A stretch of DNA of 64,000 bases, taken from NCBI GenBank assembly GCA_004293645.1, contig REAB01000067.1, forward strand, positions 16,570-80,569, written 5' to 3'. This DNA is from Cytophagia bacterium (GTDB lineage: Bacteria; Bacteroidota; Bacteroidia; Cytophagales; Spirosomataceae). A program made the position numbers and the translations under genes. This document shows, in pieces, positions 40,653 through 49,510 of the stretch. Numbering within the stretch: position 1 is the stretch's first letter; every line of letters starts with the position of its first letter. The notes under the pieces were generated by a model. That model had not been told where the DNA came from and searched no databases. It saw nothing but the letters and a program-made list of their open reading frames with translations.

Positions 40653-41447
40653 TCATTCTTCTACCTGCGAATGAGCTTCTTCGGCCAGTTTGTGAGCGTT
40701 TTCTTCGCCCAAATAACGGTTAATGACAGCGTGCGCGATATACAAAATGGGGGTCATCATCAAAGCTACGATGCCTTTGTAGATATAATTGATACTACCC
40801 ACCGACAGCACCTGCGTTACCGACCAATCGCCGAACAAGTAGAAGGCAATAAAAATAACCACAAAGCTATCTACCAATTGCGAAAAAAGCGTAGAACCCG
40901 TAGCCCGCAACCAAATTTGTTTGCTGCCCGTGCGCTTGCGTAGCCACGCAAAAATGGTTACATCTAAAATTTGGCCAATCAAAAACGCAACGACTGAGCC
41001 AACCATAATGCCCAATCCCTGCCGAAAAATTTTGTTAAATCCTTCCCCAATATTGAGCGGATTGCCCAACGAGTCCGTTTTGTTTACATCTAACCAAAAC
41101 TGCGCGGGCGGTAGCTCGGTAGTGGCATAAATAGCCACAAACATATACACAATAAACCCCGCCGTGAGGTAAGAAATGCGCCGCACGCCGCGCTTACCAA
41201 AATACTCGTTGATGATGTCGGAGGTAATAAAAACCACGGGCCAGTTTACGACCCCCGCCGACATATTAAAATCGAGTTGAGTACCAAAAAGCGGAATTTG
41301 CGCGGGCGACATTCCCAACAAGGCTTCGACCGAAAAAATTTTAGCCCCAATGATTTCGGCAATCAAGGCGTTGGTCAAAAATAAACCGCACAAAAACAAG
41401 AAAAGACTCTGTTTTTTACTTTCAAAAGAAACGGGAAATGTGGGCAT
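40653..41447 (-). CDS. Queuosine precursor transporter (YhhQ/VUT family)
   Basis: This 264-aa protein has 6-7 membrane helices: LFLFLCGLFLTNALIAEIIG, FNMSAGVVNWPVVFITSDII (the conserved SAG..WP..F..SDI core), NEYFGKRGVRRISYLTAGFI and RATGSTLFSQLVDSFVVIFI. These match the YhhQ/DUF165 family that takes up preQ0/preQ1 or queuine. The N-terminus is cytoplasmic, the C-terminus charged (EENAHKLAEEAHSQ). It ends 7 bp from the convergent LysM gene. No preQ1 riboswitch was recognised upstream; the upstream DNA holds a large hairpin. Confidence 0.9.
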   Translation of the reverse strand: MPTFPVSFESKKQSLFLFLCGLFLTNALIAEIIGAKIFSVEALLGMSPAQIPLFGTQLDFNMSAGVVNWPVVFITSDIINEYFGKRGVRRISYLTAGFIVYMFVAIYATTELPPAQFWLDVNKTDSLGNPLNIGEGFNKIFRQGLGIMVGSVVAFLIGQILDVTIFAWLRKRTGSKQIWLRATGSTLFSQLVDSFVVIFIAFYLFGDWSVTQVLSVGSINYIYKGIVALMMTPILYIAHAVINRYLGEENAHKLAEEAHSQVEE

Positions 41448-41484
41448 TTAAGATGCTGTAAAAATTTAAGTAATGAGTTAAAAT

Positions 41485-41557
41485 TTTTGTCATGCTGACG
41501 AAGGAAGCATCTAAGGCAGATGCGTTTTTAGATGCTTCGTGCCTCAGCATGACAAAA
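41485..41557. repeat. Large hairpin with GTCATGCTGA ends
   Basis: TTTTGTCATGCTGA (41485-41498) pairs with TCAGCATGACAAAA (41544-41557), and inner GAAGCATCT (41504-41512) pairs with AGATGCTTC (41530-41538). It lies between the YhhQ and YyaL-type genes (both minus). The sequence looks like a dispersed Bacteroidota palindrome of the GTCATGCTGA..GAAGCATCT kind; a terminator role for the YyaL-type gene is possible. Confidence 0.8.
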
Positions 41558-41631
41558 TTATTTCTCTTTGTTCAAAATGATATTATGCTTTTTTTATTCT
41601 TCCATTTTAACGCCTTTTCAAGGCAAATTGT

Positions 41632-43656
41632 TTAGATTTTATTGATTTGAACAAATGCTTCGGCGGCGGTTTTTACGGGCAGTTGGCAGGTTTTATCGAA
41701 GCAAACATAAATGTGCGTTTCGGCGGTGGCGGGTTTGTCTTGCAGCAGTGGTAATGCCGACGAATGGGTTGTTCCCAGCATTATTTTATTAGGAGCAAAC
41801 TGCCGCTCTAATTCCAATCGGAGGGCTTCGGCGGCGGGCCCCACAATGGCCACTTCGGCGGTGGATTGTGCGCGCATGGTTGCCAATGCAGCCCAGTTCG
41901 TAACCCATTGCGAGTCGGTGAGGAGGGTATTTTTTAATTTGGCCAACAACAAATCTGACAATTCGAGCCAATCGGCGCGGTTGAGCAGTAAACCTGCGGT
42001 GTACAGATTGTGCGCCATGATGGAATTGGAAGCGGGTATTACATTGTCAAAAATTTCTTTTTTTCGGGCTATCAACTCCTCCGCATTTTGGTCGGTAAAA
42101 AAGAAAAACTCGTCGGCGGGGTCGTAGAAATTGGCTATCACGTAGTCTAACAAAAGCGCGGCTTGGTGCAGCCAAGTTTCGTTGAACGACACCTGATAAA
42201 GCCCCAAATATCCCTCAATAACGGCGGCATAATCTTCCAAAAACCCTTTGATTGGCTTGGCTTGATTGGCCTTGTAGCTGTGCATGAGTTGCGCGCCCTC
42301 AATGGTCATTTTTTGTTGGATAAACCCCGCATTTTGCACCGCCAATTCTTTGAAATTTTCATCGCCAAAAGCCCGATAAGCGTCGGTTAAACCTTTGAGC
42401 ATAAGCCCATTCCACGAAGCCAGTACTTTGTCATCGAGGCTTGGTCTTACGCGGGGCGTACGAATTTCAAACAATTTTTGCAGGGCATTTTGGTACTGCC
42501 GGTCAAAATTTGAGTGCCAAATGTTGCATTTTTTTGCTGTTTCGGCGGGGCTTTCGGTGAGGTGCAGGTGGTTCATGCCGTGTTCCCAGTTTCCGTCCGC
42601 GCTGATGTTGTAAAGTTTGGCAAACCAATCAAAATCACTTCCGAGTGCGGCTTGCAGTTCGGCTTGCGTCCAAACATAAAACTTACCTTCCACGCCCTCG
42701 CTGTCGGCATCTAAGGCAGCATAAAACCCACCCGCAAGGCTGGTCATTTCGCGGCGCAGCCAAGCTACGGTTTCATAAACTCGTTTTTTATACAACTCGC
42801 TGTTTGTCAGCACATAAGCCTCGCTGTAAATACTCAACAACTGGCCGTTGTCGTAGAGCATTTTTTCAAAGTGCGGAATAAACCACTCGTCATCGACCGA
42901 ATACCGCGCCCAGCCTCCGCCGAGGTGGTCGTAGATGCCGCCTAAGGCTATTCGGTCGAGGCTCAATTTGAGATGCGTCAGTGCTTGGGGGCTTTTGGTG
43001 AGGGCAATGTAGCGCAGTAAAAACTTATAAATAGACGGCATCATAAACTTGGGGGCGCGGTTCATTCCTCCTTTTTCGAGGTCAAAATGGGCTTCCAATT
43101 GCGCAAACATAGCCTCCGCATCTGCTATCGTAAAAGACTCACTGTCAGTACTTAGGCTATATTTTTGGGTTTCCAAAAGCTGCATATTATCGGCAAAACC
43201 ATCAGCCGAGCGGCTCAGGTCTTCGTAGTGATTTTCAAAACCATCGCGCACACTTTTGATCAACTGCACCCAGTTTTGGGGCGGCAAATACGTGAGGCCG
43301 TAAAATGGTTTGGCGTTGGGCATCAAAAATACGTTGAGTGGCCAGCCGCCCCGCACACCCATGGCTTGTACCGCGTCCATGTAAATTGCGTCCAGGTCGG
43401 GGCGTTCTTCTCTATCTACTTTTATGCACACAAAATGCGCGTTCATTACTTGGGCAACAGCCTCATTTTCAAAGCTTTCGCGCTCCATCACGTGGCACCA
43501 GTGGCAAGCCGAGTAGCCAATACTCACCAAAATTGGCTTGTTTTCGGAGGTGGCTTTGCGCAGGGCTTCTTCGCCCCACGGATACCAATCAACGGGGTTG
43601 TGGGCGTGTTGAAGCAAATAAGGTGAAGTTTCGTTAATCAAGCGATTGAAAGTCAT
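41632..43656 (-). CDS. YyaL/DUF255 family thioredoxin-domain protein
   Basis: The start is ATG 43656 (674 aa), whose residues [20 protein letters not shown] match the conserved family start; a start three codons upstream (43665) is the alternative. The N-terminal thioredoxin-like domain has [20 protein letters not shown] with Cys51 and Cys54, then [15 protein letters not shown] long (alpha/alpha) barrel part follows with [20 protein letters not shown] and [20 protein letters not shown]. Related human SPATA20 and B. subtilis YyaL have unclear functions; a redox or N-acyl-sugar epimerase-like role has been proposed for the fold. The gene is monocistronic. Confidence 0.93.
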   Translation of the reverse strand: MTFNRLINETSPYLLQHAHNPVDWYPWGEEALRKATSENKPILVSIGYSACHWCHVMERESFENEAVAQVMNAHFVCIKVDREERPDLDAIYMDAVQAMGVRGGWPLNVFLMPNAKPFYGLTYLPPQNWVQLIKSVRDGFENHYEDLSRSADGFADNMQLLETQKYSLSTDSESFTIADAEAMFAQLEAHFDLEKGGMNRAPKFMMPSIYKFLLRYIALTKSPQALTHLKLSLDRIALGGIYDHLGGGWARYSVDDEWFIPHFEKMLYDNGQLLSIYSEAYVLTNSELYKKRVYETVAWLRREMTSLAGGFYAALDADSEGVEGKFYVWTQAELQAALGSDFDWFAKLYNISADGNWEHGMNHLHLTESPAETAKKCNIWHSNFDRQYQNALQKLFEIRTPRVRPSLDDKVLASWNGLMLKGLTDAYRAFGDENFKELAVQNAGFIQQKMTIEGAQLMHSYKANQAKPIKGFLEDYAAVIEGYLGLYQVSFNETWLHQAALLLDYVIANFYDPADEFFFFTDQNAEELIARKKEIFDNVIPASNSIMAHNLYTAGLLLNRADWLELSDLLLAKLKNTLLTDSQWVTNWAALATMRAQSTAEVAIVGPAAEALRLELERQFAPNKIMLGTTHSSALPLLQDKPATAETHIYVCFDKTCQLPVKTAAEAFVQINKI

Positions 43657-43809
43657 TGGAAACACATTTGGGTTATATTTTTAGAACAGAATTAAAGCTG
43701 AAAGGTTCACGGGGTTTGTTCGGGTTTGAGCGGGGCTGCACAAATAAAAATAAGGGTAATTGGCTTTTGGGTTGTCATAAATTCAAAAAAATCAATTATT
43801 TTAACAGCC

Positions 43810-46125
43810 ATGAAATCTACCTTATCCTTTATCCTGTTCATTTTTGTTGTTGCTGCCCACGCCCAAACGCTCACCCAAACCGTGAAAGGCCGCGTGATTG
43901 ACACCGAGTCGCGGCGGCCTGTGGTGGGAGCCAGCGTGTCGGTACTGACGGTGTCGCCGCTGGTGGGAGCCAGCACCGACTCAGATGGGTTTTTCAAAAT
44001 ATTGAACGTCCCCGTTGGCCGCCACTCGCTCATTATCAGTTCAATAGGCTACGAAAGCACCGCCATCAAAGAGTTGCTGGTGGGTTCGGGCAAAGAAATT
44101 GAATTGAATATTTTACTTTCTGAAAGCCTACAACAACTGCAAGAAGTAACCATCAAAGCCCAGAAAGAGCACGGTGCGCCGCTCAACGACATGGCCAGTG
44201 TGTCGGCGCGGTCGTTTTCGGTCGAGCAGGTCAAACGCTTTGCGGCGGCCATCAACGACCCCGCCCGCATGGCGCTCACGTTTGCGGGTGTAGCTTCCAA
44301 CAACGACCAGAGCAACGCGCTCATTATCAGGGGCAATACCCCCAAAGGCGTGCTGTGGCGCATGGAAGGCGTGGAGATTCCAAACCCCAACCACTTTGCC
44401 GAAGAAGGCGCAACGGGCGGCGGTATTAGCGCGTTGAGCGTAAACGTACTGGGCAATTCCGATTTTTTTACGGGAGCTTTCCCCGCCGAATACGGCAACG
44501 CCACTTCGGGGGTTTTTGATTTAAAACTGCGCAATGGCAACAACGAAAAGCGCGAATACGCCGCCCAAGTGGGTGTGATGGGCTTGGACGTAGCCGCCGA
44601 AGGGCCTTTTTCTAAAAACAATAAAGCCTCTTATTTGGTCAATTATCGCTACTCCACGCTCGAAATCTTGAAACAAATCGGCGTTAATCCAGCGGGCGAT
44701 GCCACCCCCAACTTCCAAGATATGGCCTTCAAGCTGTTTTTTCCAGTGGGCAATAAGCACACGCTTTCGCTGTGGGGCATGGGCGGGTTGAGCAAGCAGC
44801 TCCGCGACCGCACCGACCGTACCGACGCTTTCCACTCAGACAGGGGCGTGGTGGGCCTCAATTGGGTTCATTTGGTGTCCGACAAAACTTTTATTGACGC
44901 TACTTTGAGCTGGGCGGCCAGCCGCTCCACCTACGATGCCACGCGCAAAGAGCGGGTGTTTATCAGGGAACAAAGTTATACCAATGAAGCCTACCGCGCT
45001 TCTTTTCAAATCAACCACAAATTTAACGCCCAACACGCTTTGCGGGTGGGTGGCATTGTGAGCAATCTGCATTTCAATTTGCTCAATCGCACCATTGATG
45101 GCCCCAAAACGAGTATTTTTATTGACCAAAAAGACGATACGCATTTATTGCAAGGCTACGCCCAATGGAAGTTTAGGGCATCGCCCGCGCTTTCGCTCAA
45201 CGTTGGTTTTCATGCCACGGTGCTGCAACTCAACGGACAGTCGGCGGCTGAGCCGCGCCTCGGTATGCGCTGGACCGTTGCCCCGCGCCACACCCTGAGC
45301 GCAGGTTTTGGCGTTCACAGCCGTACGGAGGCCATTTCCACTTATTTTGCCCAAATCAAAACCAACGCGACCGAGAGTGGGTTGGCCAATAAAAACCTAA
45401 AATTGATGAAATCGCGGCATTACGTGCTGGGCTACGAATATAGGCCACACACCGACTGGCGGCTGCAAGTAGAAGTGTATTATCAGCAGCATTACGACCT
45501 GCCAATTGGCCCCGCCAATACCAAAAATGCTTTTTTGAAAACGTTTTCGTTGGTCAATTCTTTGGACGGCTACAGCAACGACTCGCTGGTGAGCAACGGC
45601 ACAGGGCGAAATTATGGGATAGATTTTAGCATCGAAAAATCGCTCACGAACGGGTTTTATTTGATGCTCAATACTTCTATTTACGAAGCCAAATATACCG
45701 CCGCCGACGGCGTGGAGCGCAACAGCCGATTTAATGGCAATTTTGTGCAAAACCTGCTGCTGGGCAAAGAATGGAAAGTAGGCAAACGCAAAACCAACAG
45801 CTTTGGCCTCAACTTGCGCAGCCTCTGGGCGGGCGGAAACCGCTACACCACTTACGACTTGGCGCAAGCCCAAAAAAGAAACAGCGATGTCAGAATATGG
45901 AACCAAGCCTACGCCGAGCAAATTCCCCATTATTTTAGAATGGATAGCCGCGTTAGCTACACCAAAAATAGAAAAAAGGCTACTTACACCATTTCGCTCG
46001 ACTTGCAGAACCTCACCAATCGGCTCAACAAATATGACCCGTATTATTCGGGTACCACCAGAAATTACGTTTTTGACACCCAATTGGGCTTAGTGCCTAT
46101 TCTAAATTGGCGGGTGGAGTTTTAG
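43810..46125 (+). CDS. TonB-dependent receptor with carboxypeptidase-regulatory N-terminal domain
   Basis: The start is ATG 43810 (771 aa), beginning the signal MKSTLSFILFIFVVAAHAQ. A CarboxypepD_reg domain (TVKGRVIDTESRRPVVGASV) is followed by a plug-like region (LIIRGNTPKGVLWRMEGVEI, NPNHFAEEGATGGGISALSV) and a beta-barrel with alternating aromatic residues up to the final LVPILNWRVEF. It is an outer-membrane transporter for a ligand not readable from sequence; no SusD partner is adjacent. The barrel is short for a full-length receptor (about 550 residues). It ends in a 4-bp tail-to-tail overlap with the alkA-type gene. Confidence 0.9.
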   Translation: MKSTLSFILFIFVVAAHAQTLTQTVKGRVIDTESRRPVVGASVSVLTVSPLVGASTDSDGFFKILNVPVGRHSLIISSIGYESTAIKELLVGSGKEIELNILLSESLQQLQEVTIKAQKEHGAPLNDMASVSARSFSVEQVKRFAAAINDPARMALTFAGVASNNDQSNALIIRGNTPKGVLWRMEGVEIPNPNHFAEEGATGGGISALSVNVLGNSDFFTGAFPAEYGNATSGVFDLKLRNGNNEKREYAAQVGVMGLDVAAEGPFSKNNKASYLVNYRYSTLEILKQIGVNPAGDATPNFQDMAFKLFFPVGNKHTLSLWGMGGLSKQLRDRTDRTDAFHSDRGVVGLNWVHLVSDKTFIDATLSWAASRSTYDATRKERVFIREQSYTNEAYRASFQINHKFNAQHALRVGGIVSNLHFNLLNRTIDGPKTSIFIDQKDDTHLLQGYAQWKFRASPALSLNVGFHATVLQLNGQSAAEPRLGMRWTVAPRHTLSAGFGVHSRTEAISTYFAQIKTNATESGLANKNLKLMKSRHYVLGYEYRPHTDWRLQVEVYYQQHYDLPIGPANTKNAFLKTFSLVNSLDGYSNDSLVSNGTGRNYGIDFSIEKSLTNGFYLMLNTSIYEAKYTAADGVERNSRFNGNFVQNLLLGKEWKVGKRKTNSFGLNLRSLWAGGNRYTTYDLAQAQKRNSDVRIWNQAYAEQIPHYFRMDSRVSYTKNRKKATYTISLDLQNLTNRLNKYDPYYSGTTRNYVFDTQLGLVPILNWRVEF

Positions 46126-46724
46126 GCGGGTTGCCAACGCCACAGGTAGCGGCAAGCCACCGAGCGATAAGGTCGCCAGGCTTCGGCTATTTCAAAGAGT
46201 CTGATTTTGAGCAACTTACCCGACAAATCTACGCCATAAGCACGCATCATTTTTTGGCGTATTACCAAATCGTCGTACGGAAAAACGTCCTGACGGCCCA
46301 GCACAAACATCAAAAGCATCTCGACCGTCCAGCGACCTACGCCTTTGATGGGCGTTAAATAGGCCACAATTTCATCGTCGGTTTTTTGTTGCAATTGGTC
46401 ATAATCAATGCCTTGCGTAAGGGCAAACTCGGCCACGTTGCGGAGGTAATTTACTTTTTGGCCAGACAGCCCCGCCGACCGCAAGTCGGCCTCTGACTTG
46501 GCCAGCAAGATTGCTGGATGCGGGTATTGGTCAGGAAAAAGTTGGACAAAACGCGCAAAAATAGCGTCGGCGGCCTTGACCGAAATTTGCTGCGAAACAA
46601 TGCTTTCTAACAACGCCAAATACACATCTTGCCCCGCGTCAAAATCTTTTTTGTATTCAGGGGTTTGCGCAATGATGTGTTGCAAAACAGGGTCTTTTTG
46701 GAGAATTTCGTGGGCAGCGGTCAT
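46122..46724 (-). CDS. DNA-3-methyladenine glycosylase (AlkA/HhH-GPD family)
   Basis: This 200-aa protein has the helix-hairpin-helix and GPD motif IKGVGRWTVEMLLMFVLGRQ followed by the catalytic Asp in DVFPYDDLVIRQ. The N-terminal DVYLALLESIVSQQISVKAA matches the short AlkA-type glycosylases, which remove alkylated purines in base-excision repair. It lacks the N-terminal AlkA domain. It shares TTAG with the receptor gene stop. It is followed downstream, on the minus strand, by nothing until that gene, and preceded by the MIase-like gene. Confidence 0.9.
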   Translation of the reverse strand: MTAAHEILQKDPVLQHIIAQTPEYKKDFDAGQDVYLALLESIVSQQISVKAADAIFARFVQLFPDQYPHPAILLAKSEADLRSAGLSGQKVNYLRNVAEFALTQGIDYDQLQQKTDDEIVAYLTPIKGVGRWTVEMLLMFVLGRQDVFPYDDLVIRQKMMRAYGVDLSGKLLKIRLFEIAEAWRPYRSVACRYLWRWQPA

Positions 46725-46727
46725 GGT

Positions 46728-47024
46728 TTAATTGAGGTTGAACAGCGGCAACCGAAACGCCACGGCGTTGTTGAACATCAACTTACTGATGTGTGGATTG
46801 AGGTAGCCAATGAGGGGCAACTCGGCAATTACGTCCATGACCTCCAACTCTGATTCGGCTCTGACGACGCACCAAATCTTGGAACGGTCGGCGGCCAATG
46901 CGTAAGAATTAACCTTGCCTTGTTCCATCAATTCGGTAATTTTGGCGCGGTGGCGCGGTATGGTTTGTACAAAATCCTCCGTTATTTGCAGGGGAAGCGT
47001 AAGTTCTACCATGAATTGGCTCAT
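46728..47024 (-). CDS. Muconolactone isomerase-like small protein
   Basis: This 98-aa protein, FMVELTLPLQITEDFVQTIP, then HRAKITELMEQGKVNSYALA and LEVMDVIAELPLIGYLNPHI, resembles the muconolactone delta-isomerase family (ferredoxin-like fold), although no aromatic degradation genes are near. It is upstream of the alkA-type gene by 3 bp, so they probably share an mRNA. The function is unknown. Confidence 0.7.
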   Translation of the reverse strand: MSQFMVELTLPLQITEDFVQTIPRHRAKITELMEQGKVNSYALAADRSKIWCVVRAESELEVMDVIAELPLIGYLNPHISKLMFNNAVAFRLPLFNLN

Positions 47025-47244
47025 TCGATTGATTTAATTTGTTGTCAGAAAATGCAACATCAAGCCGCAAAAATTGGTTCTTTCTCTGCCAAAACCACTA
47101 CGGAGATACGAAGATTACCTCATCTTTTTCAGCATCAAATACAACCACAAATCTTCACCAATCCTTAAAAACGAGCCGCAGTTGGTACGGCCATCTGTGG
47201 TTTTTACATTTCTCAAAAAAATAACTTGACGAGGGAAATACCTT

Positions 47245-47838
47245 CTACATACCCTCACCCGCCAACCCCTTCAAATCCAGCACAAAACCTGCCAGCACGT
47301 CCTCGCCCAAGAGCGGGTTGTCGAAGGTGTTTATCAATATTACGGCTTGCTGCGGGCGGTAGATATACACTTGCTGGTTTTTGGGGTCAATGAGCCAGCC
47401 CAAACGGCAGCCGTTGCCTATCCAGTCTTCTTCCATTTTGCGTTGGGCTTCTTTGAGGTTGTCAGAGTTAGACATGAGTTCTATCACAAAATCGGGGCAA
47501 AGTGGCGGAAACTTGGTTTGCTGCGCTACACTCAATGCCTCCCAGCGGTGGTTGGCTACCCAGGCTACGTCGGCCGAGCGCACCGCTGTGCTGGGCAACC
47601 GAAACATCGTAGAAGAGTCAAAAGCCTTGCCTGTTTTGGCAATTCTATTCCAAATGCCTATTTCAACATTCAGCTCAAAATTCAAATTTCCAGTTATTCC
47701 TCCTGTGTTGGGCATGATGAGTATTGTTCCGTCGGGTTCGCGTTCAAATTTTAGATTGTCGTTTTGGGTGCAGAAATCATAAAATTCGTCGTCGCTGAAG
47801 CGAAGGCGGTCATATTTTAACGCTATCAAATCTTCCAT
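47245..47838 (-). CDS. Uma2 family (PD-(D/E)XK-like) endonuclease
   Basis: This 197-aa protein has the Uma2/DUF820 pattern: FSDDEFYDFCTQNDNLKFER (with Glu), SSTMFRLPSTAVRSADVAWV (Asp), PPLCPDFVIELMSNSD (Glu of the ExK-like core) and RLGWLIDPKNQQVYIYRPQQ. Relatives are restriction-endonuclease-fold proteins of unknown role that are abundant in cyanobacteria and Bacteroidota. The gene is solitary, with an intergenic gap of 220 bp downstream in which nothing was recognised. Confidence 0.9.
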   Translation of the reverse strand: MEDLIALKYDRLRFSDDEFYDFCTQNDNLKFEREPDGTILIMPNTGGITGNLNFELNVEIGIWNRIAKTGKAFDSSTMFRLPSTAVRSADVAWVANHRWEALSVAQQTKFPPLCPDFVIELMSNSDNLKEAQRKMEEDWIGNGCRLGWLIDPKNQQVYIYRPQQAVILINTFDNPLLGEDVLAGFVLDLKGLAGEGM

Positions 47839-47920
47839 TTTCCTTGTTTTTTGAGGCTAATATAACGTAAAATAATTGGGTAGCAAGCAATAAGGTACAT
47901 TAAAAAACGGTTACACACCC

Positions 47921-48148
47921 TCAAAACCCTGCCGATTGGTCATAAATCACTTCGTCTATTTGCGTAAAAGCTAAGATGTGCGGGTGCGAGCGGTTGTCGT
48001 GAACATAAATGAAGTAATCGTCGGCTTTTTTGAATTGACCATAAACGGTATGCCCGCTTTTAAGCACCACATTCACCGACCGATTGCCCAACTCAGCCAC
48101 GCGCTCGGCCACTTGATGGCCCCCAATTCTAATCATTCGTTTACCCAT
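47921..48148 (-). CDS. Small Sm/Hfq-like protein
   Basis: From ATG 48148 this gives 75 aa; the frame extends to 48253 but the upstream part has no conserved look. The core ELGNRSVNVVLKSGHTVYGQ, then FKKADDYFIYVHDNR and HILAFTQIDEVIYD has the alternating beta pattern of an LSm (Sm1/Sm2) fold: a bent five-stranded barrel with G-x-V-x-V-x-L-K-S-G and a terminal I-D-E-V-I-Y strand. The resemblance is by eye. It might bind RNA, but could equally be an SH3-like small protein. The gene sits between Uma2 and repeat element C. Confidence 0.5.
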   Translation of the reverse strand: MGKRMIRIGGHQVAERVAELGNRSVNVVLKSGHTVYGQFKKADDYFIYVHDNRSHPHILAFTQIDEVIYDQSAGF

Positions 48149-48265
48149 TTTTTTGTGGTTTGGGATTTCTTCTATTTGGTACGGAAACCTTATTTGTTTT
48201 TGAGGTTTGTGAATCCAACGGCTATCGTTAAAAACGCTACGCCACTCCCGCAAGTCGGGGCGAAC

Positions 48266-48480
48266 GGGTATTTGCTATTTGCTAAGTACTTACTCGGAAT
48301 TATTTGTAATTATAGTAATTCGTTGTAATTGTCCGCATCGGCGCGGGGCCGCCCGTGCGGTCCGATGTTTATCAATTTGTTACCACCAAATTACCCCTTA
48401 TTGCAAATTAAAAATAATATAATGGCGGCGGCGAACCGCCTATTTCTGCCCAACTACTTATTTGCTATTTGCTATTTGCT
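48266..48480. repeat. TATTTGC/ATTTGCT heptamer microsatellite interrupted by element C
   Basis: TATTTGCTATTTGC occurs at 48270-48283 directly left of element C, and TTTGCTATTTGCTATTTGCT at 48461-48480 directly right of it. The patatin stop codon (TAG at 48474-48472) lies in the right part. Confidence 0.75.
48283..48460 (-). repeat. MITE-like dispersed element, copy C (inverted)
   Basis: Reverse-complement copy of element B with a few substitutions: starts (plus strand) TAAGTACTTACTCGG, contains CGGCGCGGGGCCGCCCGTGC and ATTACCCCTTATTGCAAATT, ends GCCTATTTCTGCCCAACTAC plus TTA. Terminal TAAGTACTT and AACTACTTA are near-inverted repeats. The flanks are a split heptamer array, suggesting insertion into it. 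It lies between the Sm-like and patatin genes. Confidence 0.9.
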
Positions 48481-49377
48481 ATTTGTAATTTGCCCAAACC
48501 CTTCTTTAAAGCCCTGCACAATAAGGCGTGCTATGTCGTCCGAATTAAAATTGAGCAAATCTAAGTCGAGGGGCTGGCTGGGTCTAAAAACCGTTAGTTT
48601 GAGCGCGTGGCCTTTCAAGTTTTGCTTTTCAACGTAATTTTCAGCCCAAGCTATCTCACTGTTTACGAGCTGATTGATGTTGATGTCTTTTACTCGCTCT
48701 CCCAATTGCAAGAAGCTACGGTAGTTGAAAGGCGCAGCGTCCATCTGCTCGGAGTGGCACGCTACGCACATGACCTCGGTGGCACCATCTTGCAGCGCGG
48801 CTTTGATGGGTGCTACCACGCGCAGCCCACCGTCCAAAAACGCAGTGCGGTGGTTGCCGCCAATCTTAACGGCGGGCATCAGCATGGGCAAGGCACTACT
48901 GGCCATCACGTATTCCATAAAATGCGCATCTTGGGGCGTAGCATAAACCATGTTGCCCGTCAAAATATCTACTGCCCCCACTTTGAGGCGCAAATGACTC
49001 TGACGCAGCGAATCCAGACTGACAGAACGACGCATGAGCGAATGAAGCGGAGCAGGATCCAAAAAACCATCGAAGCGACTCATAATGGCATCAAAGCCCG
49101 ACATAAACCGCGAACGCTGGATGGCAATGTCGGTAGGACAGGTAATGTTTTTTATCCAAAATTCAATCAAGCCTTTGCTCACCAGCGGCCAGTCAATCTT
49201 CTGATTTGCAGGCAATTGCTTGGCCGCCTCGGCTACCAAATAAGTCGAGTTTAAACTCCCAACCGAGATGCCGTATATCATATCGGGCTCAAAACCCGAC
49301 TCTAAAATGGCCTGCACTACGCCCACCTGAAACGCCCCTTTAAGCGAGCCGCCACCCAGTACCAAAGCTTTCATCAA
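48472..49377 (-). CDS. Patatin-like phospholipase
   Basis: This 301-aa protein has the oxyanion loop GGGSLKGAFQVGV, the nucleophile elbow GISVGS with Ser38 and the Asp of the dyad in AFLDGGLRVVAPI. MASSALPMLMPAVKIGG between them is typical of patatin-domain lipid acyl hydrolases. No signal peptide was seen, so it is cytoplasmic or exported by another route. The C-terminus (GQITNSK) and stop codon are made from heptamer-repeat DNA. It is divergent from the polyprenyl synthase gene (133-bp gap). Confidence 0.92.
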   Translation of the reverse strand: MMKALVLGGGSLKGAFQVGVVQAILESGFEPDMIYGISVGSLNSTYLVAEAAKQLPANQKIDWPLVSKGLIEFWIKNITCPTDIAIQRSRFMSGFDAIMSRFDGFLDPAPLHSLMRRSVSLDSLRQSHLRLKVGAVDILTGNMVYATPQDAHFMEYVMASSALPMLMPAVKIGGNHRTAFLDGGLRVVAPIKAALQDGATEVMCVACHSEQMDAAPFNYRSFLQLGERVKDININQLVNSEIAWAENYVEKQNLKGHALKLTVFRPSQPLDLDLLNFNSDDIARLIVQGFKEGFGQITNSK

Positions 49378-49510
49378 AACAATTTATTAGTGGTAGATGT
49401 ATATCTTGTTGTATTTTGTCCCAAATTTGGCACTTGGCTGCAATATTACAATTATTACGCCAAAGCCAATTGTAAAACATACAGCTCTTTTTAATTTCAC
49501 GTTACACTCC

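Noticed and set aside
40653..41560. preQ1 riboswitch upstream of the queuosine transporter gene
   Set aside because: No preQ1-I/II aptamer pattern was recognised; the upstream DNA is mostly a GTCATGCTGA-type palindrome.
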